A stretch of DNA of 64,000 nt, taken from positions 344,792 to 408,791 of the forward strand of contig NZ_JAATJG010000001.1 of assembly GCF_011927765.1 (NCBI RefSeq), in the 5' to 3' direction. The position numbers and the translations under genes are program-made. The notes beneath the pieces are model-generated. The model did no database searches. It was not told the origin of the DNA and saw only the letters and a program-made list of their open reading frames with translations. The stretch's first letter is position 1, and each line of letters begins with the position of its first letter. The stretch comes from Wenyingzhuangia aestuarii. GTDB lineage: Bacteria > Bacteroidota > Bacteroidia > Flavobacteriales > Flavobacteriaceae. Shown piece after piece: positions 26,905 to 36,694 of this stretch.

Positions 26905-26934
26905 TTGTGTGCAATGATAAAAAAATTATCTTTG
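26905..26934 (+). promoter_or_regulatory. atpDC promoter
   Basis: TTG at 26905-26907, a 19-bp spacer, and TATCTTTG at 26927-26934 match the Bacteroidetes consensus. Transcription should start near 26940, leaving a leader of about 60 nt before atpD. Confidence 0.8.
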
Positions 26935-26940
26935 CACACA
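26906..26940. promoter_or_regulatory. 35-bp palindrome over the atpDC promoter
   Basis: TGTGTGCAA at 26906-26914 and TTGCACACA at 26932-26940 are exact complements. GATAA at 26916 and TTATC at 26926 continue the symmetry around a run of A, with one mismatch pair. The palindrome covers the TTG, the spacer and the -7 element. No T run follows, so it looks more like an operator than a terminator. Confidence 0.6.
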
Positions 26941-26974
26941 CTTAAATACGTGAAATCATTTAAGTAAAAACTAG

Positions 26975-28516
<1,542 letters not shown>

Positions 28517-28519
28517 TCA

Positions 28520-28609
28520 ATGAACAATTTGCAATGAGCAATTAACAAAAGTTTTAATTGACCATTTGTAAGTATGGAACATTGTTAATTATTAATTGTT
28601 AATTGATAA
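28520..28609. repeat. AT-rich inverted repeats between atpD and atpC
   Basis: The gap has two near-identical units on the left (ATGAACAATTTGCAATGAGC) and AACATTGTTAATTATTAATTG plus TTAATTG on the right, so AATTAAC and GTTAATT units can pair. There is no T run and no start. It probably folds in the mRNA and may modulate the atpD to atpC ratio. Confidence 0.5.
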
Positions 28610-28612
28610 AAA

Positions 28613-28906
28613 ATGTATTTAGAAATAGTATCACCAGAAGCTGTATTGTTTTCATCAGAAGTGGATTCAGTAGTAGTACCTGGAGTTCAAGGAGAGTTTC
28701 AGATGTTGGATAATCACGCAGCGATCGTTTCTGTTTTAGGAAAAGGTATTGTAAAAATCCACGTACATACTCAAGAACATTTAGAGTTTGATGAATTGTC
28801 AGGGGATGTAAATCCAGAAATTGATGATGATAAAATCTTAACACTAAAGATTAAGAGTGGAACTGTTGAAATGAAAGACAATAAAGTTACCATTTTAGCA
28901 GACTAA
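28613..28906 (+). CDS. atpC: F-type ATP synthase epsilon subunit
   Basis: Short form of the epsilon subunit, 97 aa. It has only the N-terminal beta-sandwich (MYLEIVSPEAVLF, VQGEFQMLDNHAAIVSVLGKG), and the C-terminal helical hairpin found in the roughly 135-aa E. coli protein is missing. The short form is usual in Bacteroidota. It binds the gamma subunit and couples F1 to Fo. It is transcribed with atpD and followed by a terminator. Confidence 0.93.
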   Translation: MYLEIVSPEAVLFSSEVDSVVVPGVQGEFQMLDNHAAIVSVLGKGIVKIHVHTQEHLEFDELSGDVNPEIDDDKILTLKIKSGTVEMKDNKVTILAD

Positions 28907-28927
28907 AACTTTCGAATAAAATAATAC

Positions 28928-28958
28928 AAAACGCTATCTAATTTTTAGATAGCGTTTT
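28928..28958 (+). terminator. terminator of atpDC
   Basis: A 14-bp stem AAAACGCTATCTAA / TTAGATAGCGTTTT with a TTT loop is followed by a T run. Confidence 0.88.
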
Positions 28959-28960
28959 TT

Positions 28961-28968
28961 TATTTTTG
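28961..28968 (+). promoter_or_regulatory. -7 element of bioF
   Basis: TATTTTTG matches TAnnTTTG and directly follows the atpDC terminator. The ATG at 28975 is 6 nt further on, so the bioF message may start at or next to its start codon. Confidence 0.55.
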
Positions 28969-28974
28969 CAACCT

Positions 28975-30120
28975 ATGTATAAACTTCCTATATCTTTACA
29001 AGAAAAACTAAATCATAGAAATCAAGAGAATTCTTTTAGATCTTTAAGTCTATTTCAAGAAGGTGTCGATTTTTATTCAAATGATTATTTAGGGTTTTCT
29101 AGATCTAAAACAATTGCTGAGAATGCATTAAGTTTCTTAGAAGAAAATTTGGGTTGGAATGGAAGTACGGGCTCTAGATTAATTTCGGGTACTCATAAAT
29201 TACATCTAGAAGTAGAAGAACAACTAGCAGTGTTTCATAAAGCAGAAGCAGCTTTGTTGTTTAACTCAGGCTACGATGCTAATGTAGGTGTCTTCTCTTC
29301 CATGTTACAAAAAGGAGATGTGTTGCTGTTTGATGAACTGATACATGCCTCTGTACGAGATGGAATTAGATTGAGTACAGCCAATACTTATAAGTTTAAA
29401 CATAACAATCTATCTGATTTAGAAGCCAAACTGATTCGTTGGAAAGAGAATGCAAATCAACTATATGTCGCTATTGAAACTGTTTACTCTATGGATGGAG
29501 ATAAAGCTCCGTTAAAAGATATAGTAGACCTGTGTAAGAAATACAATGCGCATTTAATTGTTGATGAAGCACATTCTGGAGGAGTGTATGGTGCTAACGG
29601 ACAAGGCTTGGTGTGTGAGTTTGGTTTAGAGGCTGATGTATTTGTTAGAGTACACACATTTGGAAAAGCATTAGGGGGGCATGGAGCTGTGGTTTTAGGG
29701 TCTAAAATGTTAAGAGATTATTTAATCAATTTTTCTAGATCTTTTATTTATACAACAGCGATTCCTTTGCATGCTGTAGCTACTATAAAAGCTGCTTATC
29801 TAGAATTAGGTAAAACAAATGCCATAGAAAAGTTAAGAGCTATCATCTCTTATTTTAAGCTACAAATAAAAGAGTTACAATTAGATGATTTTTTCATAAT
29901 CAGCGATAGTGCAATTCACTGTTGCGTGATTTCTGGAAATACTCAAGTTAAAAATGTAGCCTTACAAATTCAAGAATTAGGTGTAAATGTAAAAGCAGTG
30001 CTATCTCCAACAGTTCCAAAAGGGAAAGAAAGATTGCGTTTTTGTTTACATGCTTTTAATACTAAAAAAGAAGTGAATTTGGTATTAAACACATTGGTTA
30101 AAAATTTAAAAGAAGCATAA
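28975..30120 (+). CDS. bioF: 8-amino-7-oxononanoate synthase
   Basis: PLP enzyme that joins pimeloyl-thioester and alanine in biotin synthesis, 381 aa. The family stretches NDYLGFS, GSTGSRLISGTH, VDEAHSGGVYG (PLP-binding Asp and His) and HTFGKALGGHGA (PLP Lys) are present. I start at ATG 28975 (MYKLPISLQ). The closely related Kbl (2-amino-3-ketobutyrate CoA ligase) is less likely because bioD follows with a 1-bp overlap and bioA is near. Confidence 0.92.
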   Translation: MYKLPISLQEKLNHRNQENSFRSLSLFQEGVDFYSNDYLGFSRSKTIAENALSFLEENLGWNGSTGSRLISGTHKLHLEVEEQLAVFHKAEAALLFNSGYDANVGVFSSMLQKGDVLLFDELIHASVRDGIRLSTANTYKFKHNNLSDLEAKLIRWKENANQLYVAIETVYSMDGDKAPLKDIVDLCKKYNAHLIVDEAHSGGVYGANGQGLVCEFGLEADVFVRVHTFGKALGGHGAVVLGSKMLRDYLINFSRSFIYTTAIPLHAVATIKAAYLELGKTNAIEKLRAIISYFKLQIKELQLDDFFIISDSAIHCCVISGNTQVKNVALQIQELGVNVKAVLSPTVPKGKERLRFCLHAFNTKKEVNLVLNTLVKNLKEA

Positions 30121-30752
30121 TGTCAAAAAATATATTTGTTACAGGTATCTCTACCGATGTAGGTAAAACACTAGTGTCGGCGGTTTTAGTAGAAGCATTA
30201 AAAGCAGATTATTGGAAACCTATTCAGGCAGGGGAATTAGACTATTCTGATATGGATAAAGTAAAAGGATTGGTGTCTAATACAGTATCAAAGTTTTTTC
30301 CAAACAGCTATGCTTTACAAACACCTATGAGTCCTCATGCAGCTGCAGAGATAGAAAATATTACAATAGAGACAGATAAAATTAATATTCCACAGACGAC
30401 TAATAATACTTTGGTGATTGAAGGTGCTGGAGGTATTTTAGTTCCTATTAACAATACGCAAACCATTTTAGATATTATTCCAAAGGATGCTTTTGTAATT
30501 GTGGTATCTAGACACTATTTAGGAAGTATCAATCATACTTTAATGACTTTAGAATTGTTAAAGCAAAAAGGATTTAAAATTGGAATCATTTTTAGTGGTG
30601 ATGAACATAAATCTACAGAAGATATTATTAAAAAAATGAGTGGAGTACCTGTAATTGCTAGAGTAAGTGAACAAGCTGTGGTAGATAAGTCCACCATTAC
30701 GACTCTTTCTAAAGAGTTACAAAACATTCATTTAAAGGAGTTTATTATTTAG
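30120..30752 (+). CDS. bioD: dethiobiotin synthetase
   Basis: ATP-dependent ring closure of DAPA to dethiobiotin, 210 aa. The P-loop is GISTDVGKT at residues 9-17, PIQAG and MSPHAA help bind the substrate, and EGAGGILVPI is the second conserved loop. The start overlaps the bioF stop (TAATG). The next gene is an unrelated OmpA protein, after which bioA follows. bioB and bioC are not in the window. Confidence 0.93.
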   Translation: MSKNIFVTGISTDVGKTLVSAVLVEALKADYWKPIQAGELDYSDMDKVKGLVSNTVSKFFPNSYALQTPMSPHAAAEIENITIETDKINIPQTTNNTLVIEGAGGILVPINNTQTILDIIPKDAFVIVVSRHYLGSINHTLMTLELLKQKGFKIGIIFSGDEHKSTEDIIKKMSGVPVIARVSEQAVVDKSTITTLSKELQNIHLKEFII

Positions 30753-30811
30753 TTTTTTTTCTCGCAATATTAAAATATTAACATTTATCATTTTTATTGA
30801 TGATAAATGTG

Positions 30812-30819
30812 TATTTTTG
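30812..30819 (+). promoter_or_regulatory. -7 element of the OmpA-family gene
   Basis: TATTTTTG matches TAnnTTTG and lies 13 bp before ATG 30833. Upstream, ACATTTATCA (30781) and TGATAAATGT (30801) form a perfect 10-bp inverted repeat that may be an operator or, for bioD, a hairpin. Confidence 0.5.
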
Positions 30820-30832
30820 CACGAAAAAAAAT

Positions 30833-32407
30833 ATGCAAATCAATAAAAGATTATTACTTATTGTATCTTTTTTTACCTTAACATCTACAGTTTTTTCTCA
30901 GTATAAAGATGCTAAAGCTACATATAAAGATCAGAAGTATAGATTAAGAACATTAGAACTTAATACAAAGTATCGTGAATATGGTACAAGCTATATAAAT
31001 GATACAATGGTTGTTTACTCTGGACCTGATTATAAAAGTGTGGCTAGTTCAAAAAAATCTTCACGTATAGAGTTAACTCAAGGCTTGGTAACAAAGCATG
31101 GGGATCTTGTTAATGTAGATAAATTCTCTATGGATTTAAATTCTGGGTTTCAAGAGGCAGACTTTGCTTTTACTAAAGATGGTAAGTATGTTTATTTTAC
31201 TAGTGGTGAAAAAAAACTTGGAAAAGGACTAAGAAACTATCAAAAGATTCAATTATATGGTGCCGATGTGGTTGATGGTGCTATCAAAGATATCAAGCTT
31301 TTACAATTTAACGATAGAAGACATTCTATAGGGCAACCAACCTTAGCTGACGACGACCAAACGTTGTACTTTGTTTCTGATAGACCAGGAGGAAAAGGAA
31401 AAATGGATCTTTACAAAGTGGCTATTTTAGGGTACAATCACTATGGAGATGTTGTTAATTTAGGGGATAGAATTAACTCTTCAGAGGATGAGGTTTATCC
31501 TTTTGTTGATATTGATGGGACTTTGTATTTTTCTTCTAATAGACAAGGAAGTAAAGGAGGATTAGATGTATATGGGGTGTCTTTAACCAATTCTTTAGAT
31601 AGTGTTTATCAATTACCGTCCCCTGTAAATTCATTAAAAGACGATTTTAGCTTTGTTTTATCACAAGCTAATCATGGTTTCTTTTCTTCTAATAGAGATG
31701 GAGGAAGAGGAGATGATGATATATATGCTTTAAAGTTAAACAGTCTTCAGAACATTACAGGACTTGTAAAAAACAAAACAACAAAAGAGCCGTTGTCTAA
31801 TGTTCAAATTGGTATTTATAAAAGTGGGATTTTAGTAGATTCCTTACAAACCAATCCTAAAGGAATGTTTACTTCTAGTCTAAAAGTAGAAGCTGATGAA
31901 AAGTTTAAATTAGTAGCTCTTAAAAAGAATTATTTAGGGGATTCTATTTTGATAACCACACCTAGAATTCGATATTTTTCAAACAAAGTAAATTTAAGTC
32001 TAACTGAAATAATCAAAAAGAAAAAGGTTAAAGAGGTTCTTAAGGTTTTAAATATAGAACCAATTTATTATAGCTTTGATGAATCAAAAATTGATAATGA
32101 ATCTGAATTAGTGTTAAATAAATTAATAGAGATTCTAAACAAACATCCAAAAATAGTGATTGCAGTTAATTCCTACACAGATGTAAGAGGAGGTGAAATT
32201 TGGAATCAAATGTTGTCTGATAAAAGAGCAAATGCAGTTGTTGATTATTTAGTTTCTAAAGGAATAGCTTTAGAGAGATTAAAAGCCAAAGGTTATGGAA
32301 TGCACAATTTGGTGAATCAATGTGTAGAAGGGGTGATTTGTAGTGAGAAAGAGCATCAGTTAAACAGAAGAACAGAGTTTAGAATAATTTCTAAACAAGA
32401 GGAATAA
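30833..32407 (+). CDS. PD40 beta-propeller / OmpA-family outer-membrane protein
   Basis: Protein of 524 aa with a signal peptide ending at VFSQ (about residue 22). The middle has at least four WD40-like PD40 repeats (FTKDGKYVYFTSG, LYFVSDRPGGKGKMDLY, LYFSSNRQGSKGGLDVY, FFSSNRDGGRGDDDIY), followed by a carboxypeptidase-regulatory-like domain near 320-390. The OmpA peptidoglycan-binding domain is at about 410-520 (YYSFDESKI, NSYTDVRGG, LSDKRANAVVDYL, NRRTEFRI). Such proteins tie the outer membrane to peptidoglycan and often occur near T9SS components; a specific role is not shown. It interrupts the biotin genes and has its own promoter and terminator. Confidence 0.88.
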   Translation: MQINKRLLLIVSFFTLTSTVFSQYKDAKATYKDQKYRLRTLELNTKYREYGTSYINDTMVVYSGPDYKSVASSKKSSRIELTQGLVTKHGDLVNVDKFSMDLNSGFQEADFAFTKDGKYVYFTSGEKKLGKGLRNYQKIQLYGADVVDGAIKDIKLLQFNDRRHSIGQPTLADDDQTLYFVSDRPGGKGKMDLYKVAILGYNHYGDVVNLGDRINSSEDEVYPFVDIDGTLYFSSNRQGSKGGLDVYGVSLTNSLDSVYQLPSPVNSLKDDFSFVLSQANHGFFSSNRDGGRGDDDIYALKLNSLQNITGLVKNKTTKEPLSNVQIGIYKSGILVDSLQTNPKGMFTSSLKVEADEKFKLVALKKNYLGDSILITTPRIRYFSNKVNLSLTEIIKKKKVKEVLKVLNIEPIYYSFDESKIDNESELVLNKLIEILNKHPKIVIAVNSYTDVRGGEIWNQMLSDKRANAVVDYLVSKGIALERLKAKGYGMHNLVNQCVEGVICSEKEHQLNRRTEFRIISKQEE

Positions 32408-32428
32408 AAAACAACTAAAAATAACATT

Positions 32429-32462
32429 AAAAAAGGAGGCTCTAATTAGAGCCTCCTTTTTT
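32429..32462 (+). terminator. terminator after the OmpA-family gene
   Basis: A perfect stem around GGAGGCTCTAATTAGAGCCTCC is flanked by A6 and T6 runs. Confidence 0.9.
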
Positions 32463-32508
32463 AATGTACTAGCGTTTCATTGATTATTTTAGCATAAATT
32501 TTTTAGGC

Positions 32509-33774
32509 ATGAGTTTAAATTCAAGAGATCAAAAACATTTATGGCATCCTTTAACCCAACACAAAATGACCAAAGAACATTTGGGAATTGTAAAAGCTAA
32601 TGGAGTGTATTTGTACGATGAGGAAGGAAATAAATATGTAGATGCTATATCGTCTTGGTATACTTGTGTGTATGGACATTGCAATCCACATGTGGTTCAA
32701 AAAGTAACAGAGCAAATAACTCAGTTAGACCAAATTGTATTTGCAGGTTTTACCCACAAGCCAGCTGTAGAAATGTCGGAAAAGCTAATGGAGATTTTAC
32801 CTAAAAATCAACAAAAGATATTCTTTTCAGACAATGGCTCTACCACAGTAGATATTGCTATTAAAATGAGTTTGCAATATCATTTTAATCAAGAAAAAAA
32901 GAAGTTAAAAATAATTGCTTTTGAAAATGCATTTCATGGAGATACTTTTGGAGCAATGTCTGTATCTGGTTTAGATGTATACAATGGTCCTTTTGAAGAT
33001 GTTGTTTTAAATGTAGATAGGATTCAAGTTCCGAACGATGATAATTTTGATTTGGTAGTTACAGAGTTTAAAAGGTTGATTGCAACAAAAGAAGTAGCTT
33101 GTTTTGTGTTTGAGCCTTTAGTGCAAGGAGCCAATTGTATGCATATGTACAAAGCAAAATATTTAGATGAATTAATAGCCTATGCACAAGAGCACGATGT
33201 AGTCTGTGTAGCAGATGAAGTAATGACAGGCTTTGGTAAAACAGGAAAGTTGTTTGCTTCGGACTATTTGGTTCATAAGCCAGATATTATGTGTTTATCC
33301 AAAGCATTAACAGCAGGTATGGTACCTATGGGCTTAACTACCTGTTCTCAAAAAATATATGATGCTTTTTATGCTGATGAAATTGCAAAAGGTTTTTTTC
33401 ATGGTCATACCTATTCTGCAAATCCTATAGCGTGTACTGCCGCTATTGCAAGTATTGAATTGGTGCAATCTAAAGAAATTCAGGCAGGAATTCAGATGAT
33501 TGAAGAATCTCATGTTAATTTTGCTTCAAAAATTAAAAGTCATACAAAAGTTACAGAAGTTAGAACTTTGGGAGCCATATTAGCAATTGATTTAAATATT
33601 GATATTGATAGATATGGTAAAGAAAGGAATGTGATTTTTAAACATTTTATGTCCAAGAGAATTTTTCTAAGACCCTTAGGGAATACATTATATATTTTAC
33701 CACCTTATGTGATAACAAAAGAAAAGCTAAGTTTTATTTATACAGAAATAGAGCACTTTATACATTCGTTATAA
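32509..33774 (+). CDS. bioA: adenosylmethionine-8-amino-7-oxononanoate aminotransferase
   Basis: PLP aminotransferase of class III that makes DAPA in biotin synthesis using SAM as amino donor, 421 aa. The start LWHPLTQHKM is characteristic of BioA, as are SSWYTCVYGH and the substrate region around it. Other signatures are SDNGSTTVDIAIKM, the PLP Asp in VADEVMTGFGKTGK, and the PLP Lys in CLSKALTAGMVPMG. It overlaps the convergent methyltransferase gene by 6 bp, and its terminator seems to lie inside that gene. Confidence 0.95.
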   Translation: MSLNSRDQKHLWHPLTQHKMTKEHLGIVKANGVYLYDEEGNKYVDAISSWYTCVYGHCNPHVVQKVTEQITQLDQIVFAGFTHKPAVEMSEKLMEILPKNQQKIFFSDNGSTTVDIAIKMSLQYHFNQEKKKLKIIAFENAFHGDTFGAMSVSGLDVYNGPFEDVVLNVDRIQVPNDDNFDLVVTEFKRLIATKEVACFVFEPLVQGANCMHMYKAKYLDELIAYAQEHDVVCVADEVMTGFGKTGKLFASDYLVHKPDIMCLSKALTAGMVPMGLTTCSQKIYDAFYADEIAKGFFHGHTYSANPIACTAAIASIELVQSKEIQAGIQMIEESHVNFASKIKSHTKVTEVRTLGAILAIDLNIDIDRYGKERNVIFKHFMSKRIFLRPLGNTLYILPPYVITKEKLSFIYTEIEHFIHSL

Positions 33775-34941
33775 CTTTTTACAAAGAAGAACAATTTGTT
33801 CTTCTTTTTTGTTTGTGGTAAAAAATAAGTAAACAGATCCTCCGTCTTTAATTCCTGTTTTCTTTCGGATGCTAGCAACACTTTCTTTAAAGTTACGCGT
33901 TGTTATGTTTGCTTTTTTATGAGGTAACTTTTTTAAAAGTTGCTTTTTATTGTAGGGCAATATTTCCAAAACTTCAAAACTTCTACCTGGGAATGTGATT
34001 TCTGATGCGGACGTATATATATGAGAGTGTTTGTGTAATTTGTATAGGTCAAACAATTCAGAAACGGCCTCAAAACCACCTGATTTTAAAATAGCACTGT
34101 TGGGCTCATAAATATATTTTAAAGGCTCAGAGAGTACTACATTATAATCTTTTTGATAAGTAAAGCTAAATTCATCGGTTGTTTCTTGAAGGTTAACAGC
34201 GTGAATTTGTATCGTTCCTTGGTACTCTTTTTCTACGTGAACTAAAACTTCTTTTACCTCGTTGTAAAGTGCTATAATATGAATTTCCTTTACAAAAGAA
34301 AGTTCGTTAATACAGCTTGTAAGATCAATTAGAGGGGAGTTTTTAATGAGAATATTATTGCTTTTTTCTAACAATGCATTTAAGTGCAAAGGAATATTGG
34401 GCAAGCAATCCTCTAATAAAAAGACTTTTCCTTTAACATCATTTCTTCTCGAAGGATCTACATAAATCCAATCGTAATGAGTGTTGTTGTTTGTAATATA
34501 GGTTACTCCATTACCCTTGTGTGTTTTAATAGTATCAACCTTAAGACTTTTAAGATTATGTTTTACAATGTCAGATAAAGATTCGTTTAGTTCGCAATGA
34601 GTTACAGAGTCAAACTGTTTGGAAAATGCATAACAATCTACTCCAAATCCTCCTGTAATATCAATTATAGAAGTTCCACTCATCAACTTACTTTTGTAAG
34701 CAGCAGTAGCTTCTGAGGAGGTTTGCTCTATGTTTAATTTGTTGGGAAAATAAATAGCACTTGTGTTGTACCAGGTAGGGAGTTTTCTTTCACATCTCTT
34801 TTTGGCTTCTATTTGCTCTATTAATTCTGTAGTGTTAATAGTAGGAAAAGGAGAGCCTTTTAAAACCAATTTAGTAATATCGGCTTTAAGGTTTTGATGA
34901 ATGAAATCCTGAACTTCAGGTAAAAGAATAGAAGGGTTCAA
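33769..34941 (-). CDS. class I SAM-dependent methyltransferase with THUMP-like domain
   Basis: Protein of 390 aa. The SAM-binding motif is IIDITGGFGVDCYAFS (around residues 91-106), followed by CELNESL and the DPSRR motif (YVDPSRRND) that recurs in this Bacteroidota family. The C-terminal 90 residues are Lys-rich and match the THUMP-like domain often annotated there. It is probably an RNA methyltransferase, but the target is unknown. The gene ends within bioA by 6 bp and starts 1 bp after the AI-2E family gene ends. Confidence 0.8.
   Translation of the reverse strand: MNPSILLPEVQDFIHQNLKADITKLVLKGSPFPTINTTELIEQIEAKKRCERKLPTWYNTSAIYFPNKLNIEQTSSEATAAYKSKLMSGTSIIDITGGFGVDCYAFSKQFDSVTHCELNESLSDIVKHNLKSLKVDTIKTHKGNGVTYITNNNTHYDWIYVDPSRRNDVKGKVFLLEDCLPNIPLHLNALLEKSNNILIKNSPLIDLTSCINELSFVKEIHIIALYNEVKEVLVHVEKEYQGTIQIHAVNLQETTDEFSFTYQKDYNVVLSEPLKYIYEPNSAILKSGGFEAVSELFDLYKLHKHSHIYTSASEITFPGRSFEVLEILPYNKKQLLKKLPHKKANITTRNFKESVASIRKKTGIKDGGSVYLFFTTNKKEEQIVLLCKKL
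33783..33810 (+). terminator. bioA terminator inside the convergent methyltransferase gene
   Basis: AAAGAAGAAC and GTTCTTCTTT form a 10-bp stem around AATTT and are followed by a T run. It starts 9 bp after the bioA stop and lies wholly within the 3' end of the methyltransferase coding region. Confidence 0.7.
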
Positions 34942-34942
34942 A

Positions 34943-36025
34943 TTAAAAATCTTTAGTCAGTAATTTTACAGCTTTGTACTTATTAAAAAATTCTTTAGCA
35001 ATAACTTTAATGGCTGTGTAGGCGGGTATAGAAACGACCATTCCTATAATACCAAACAAGCTTCCAAAAATCATAATAACTAAGAAAATTTCTAAAGGAT
35101 GCGATTTTACACTTTTAGAAAAAATAAGAGGTTGACTCACAAAATTATCAATTAACTGAGCCGTTAAATAACCTCCCATGATGTATAAAGAGTTTGGTAG
35201 AATTTGAGTTTGAAAATCTAAATCTAAATTGCTAGTGGTAGCCAAAACAAACATGATTAAACCACCAATTAAAGGTCCTATATAAGGGATAAGATTAAAC
35301 AAGGCACATAAAAAAGCAATAATAATAGCATTTTCAATATTAAAAACACTTAATACAATGCTGTAAATAGTAAATAAAACAGAAATTTGAATAACCAAAC
35401 CAATAAAATATCTAGACAATAAATCTTTAATAGTTTCTATAGATCTGGCAGCGTGTAATACATGTACTTTAGGAATAAAAGCATAGGTTCCTCTAGATAA
35501 AATTCTAGAGTCTAGCATAAAGAAAAAGGTAATAAACAAAACGGAAAACAGTCCCATACTAAAAGAACCTATTTTACTTAGAATAACATTTAAAATATTG
35601 GGAATGTTTTTTAGGCTTGGTAGAAAATCTATGTTTTTGGTCTTTTCTAAAATGTCAATATTGTGAAAAAGTAAATAATCATTCACCTCGTTGCTTAGTT
35701 TTTCTATGTTGTTTTTAAACTCATCAGAATTTAACAAGGCAATGTTTTCACTCTGCTTACTAATCAAAGGAGTAAAAGCATTAAAAACAAGTAGTGTAAA
35801 AAAACTATATAGGAGAATGGTAATTACCACGGCTAAGGTGTTGTTAAACTTTAGTTTTTGTGTTAAAAAACGAACTCCTGGTCTAGAAATTAAAGCCAAA
35901 ACAGCCGATATAATAATATAAACAACAATGGTTTGTATTTGTATAAAAAACCAAAGTAATCCAATAATACCTACTAAAATACCAAGGGTTCTTAAAAGTC
36001 CGTTACTAAGTGTTTTTGCGGTCAT
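34943..36025 (-). CDS. AI-2E family transporter
   Basis: Inner-membrane protein of 360 aa with about eight membrane segments and a long hydrophilic region between residues 90 and 150. The conserved PYIGPLIGGL near residue 248 and the final QPLIFSKSVKSHPL and VSIPAYTAIKVI stretches place it in the AI-2E/PerM family. Members export quorum signals, act as Na+/H+ antiporters, or have unknown roles; the name should not be read as proof of AI-2 transport. It overlaps the ACP phosphodiesterase gene by 20 bp. Confidence 0.87.
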   Translation of the reverse strand: MTAKTLSNGLLRTLGILVGIIGLLWFFIQIQTIVVYIIISAVLALISRPGVRFLTQKLKFNNTLAVVITILLYSFFTLLVFNAFTPLISKQSENIALLNSDEFKNNIEKLSNEVNDYLLFHNIDILEKTKNIDFLPSLKNIPNILNVILSKIGSFSMGLFSVLFITFFFMLDSRILSRGTYAFIPKVHVLHAARSIETIKDLLSRYFIGLVIQISVLFTIYSIVLSVFNIENAIIIAFLCALFNLIPYIGPLIGGLIMFVLATTSNLDLDFQTQILPNSLYIMGGYLTAQLIDNFVSQPLIFSKSVKSHPLEIFLVIMIFGSLFGIIGMVVSIPAYTAIKVIAKEFFNKYKAVKLLTKDF

Positions 36026-36605
36026 AGTTTTCTAAGTATTGAGTGCTAAAAATTCGAAGTTCCTCAAAAAAAGCAGTAAAATCTTGTTCAAAAATAGTGT
36101 AATTCTCGGTAAGGTCTACAATAGCCTCGTCCATTTTAGACAACCCTTTGGTTCTTACATTCATATTGTGTAAAACACTAGTAATTGCATCTGTAGTTCT
36201 GTAGTTGTACAACCAATCCTGGTCTGACATATAAGGCAATAAATGTTTGGCTCTGTCCGGAAGAATATCAAAGTTCTCATGCAACAAAGCATATACTTCT
36301 TGACTAAAAAGGTTTAGGGGGGTAGAAGAGTATTGTTCCCAGTTTTTGGCCAAAAAATGATCGTAAATAATATCTATAATCACTCCTTTGTACAATCTGT
36401 ATTTGGGATCTAATCTTCTTTTACTTTGTCTAAAAATAGGATGCTCATCCGTAAAAACGTCTATAGCTCTGTGCATTCTAACGCCAAACTGAATTTTCTC
36501 GGAAAAGTGATGAAATTTATTTCCTCTAATTGTATCCGCAATAAAATTTCCAATGATAATTTCTTTATCAGTAGCTGCTAAATATAAGTGAGCAAGGAAA
36601 TTCAT
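36006..36605 (-). CDS. acpH: acyl carrier protein phosphodiesterase
   Basis: Removes 4'-phosphopantetheine from holo-ACP, 199 aa. The start MNFLAHLYLA and the motif GNFIADTIRG, followed by HRAIDVFTDEHP, are the metal-binding HD-like signatures of the AcpH family. ATG 36605 is chosen over the TTG at 36611 because it matches the family start. It is the first gene of a run with the AI-2E transporter and methyltransferase genes, after the dnaN terminator. Confidence 0.9.
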   Translation of the reverse strand: MNFLAHLYLAATDKEIIIGNFIADTIRGNKFHHFSEKIQFGVRMHRAIDVFTDEHPIFRQSKRRLDPKYRLYKGVIIDIIYDHFLAKNWEQYSSTPLNLFSQEVYALLHENFDILPDRAKHLLPYMSDQDWLYNYRTTDAITSVLHNMNVRTKGLSKMDEAIVDLTENYTIFEQDFTAFFEELRIFSTQYLENYDRKNT

Positions 36606-36640
36606 AAGCAATTGTTTTAAGCTTGGTTAAAGGTAAAGAA

Positions 36641-36674
36641 AAAAGCGTTTTGCAAAAGATTGCAAAACGCTTTT
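36641..36674 (-). terminator. dnaN terminator
   Basis: A 15-bp stem AAAAGCGTTTTGCAA / TTGCAAAACGCTTTT with a 4-nt loop lies 20 bp after the dnaN stop, with a T run on the minus strand. Confidence 0.88.
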
Positions 36675-36694
36675 AATATAGTTTTATGTAATGT

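Noticed and set aside
36609-36611. TTG start for acpH
   Set aside because: ATG at 36605 matches the family start MNFLAHLYLA and lies two codons downstream.
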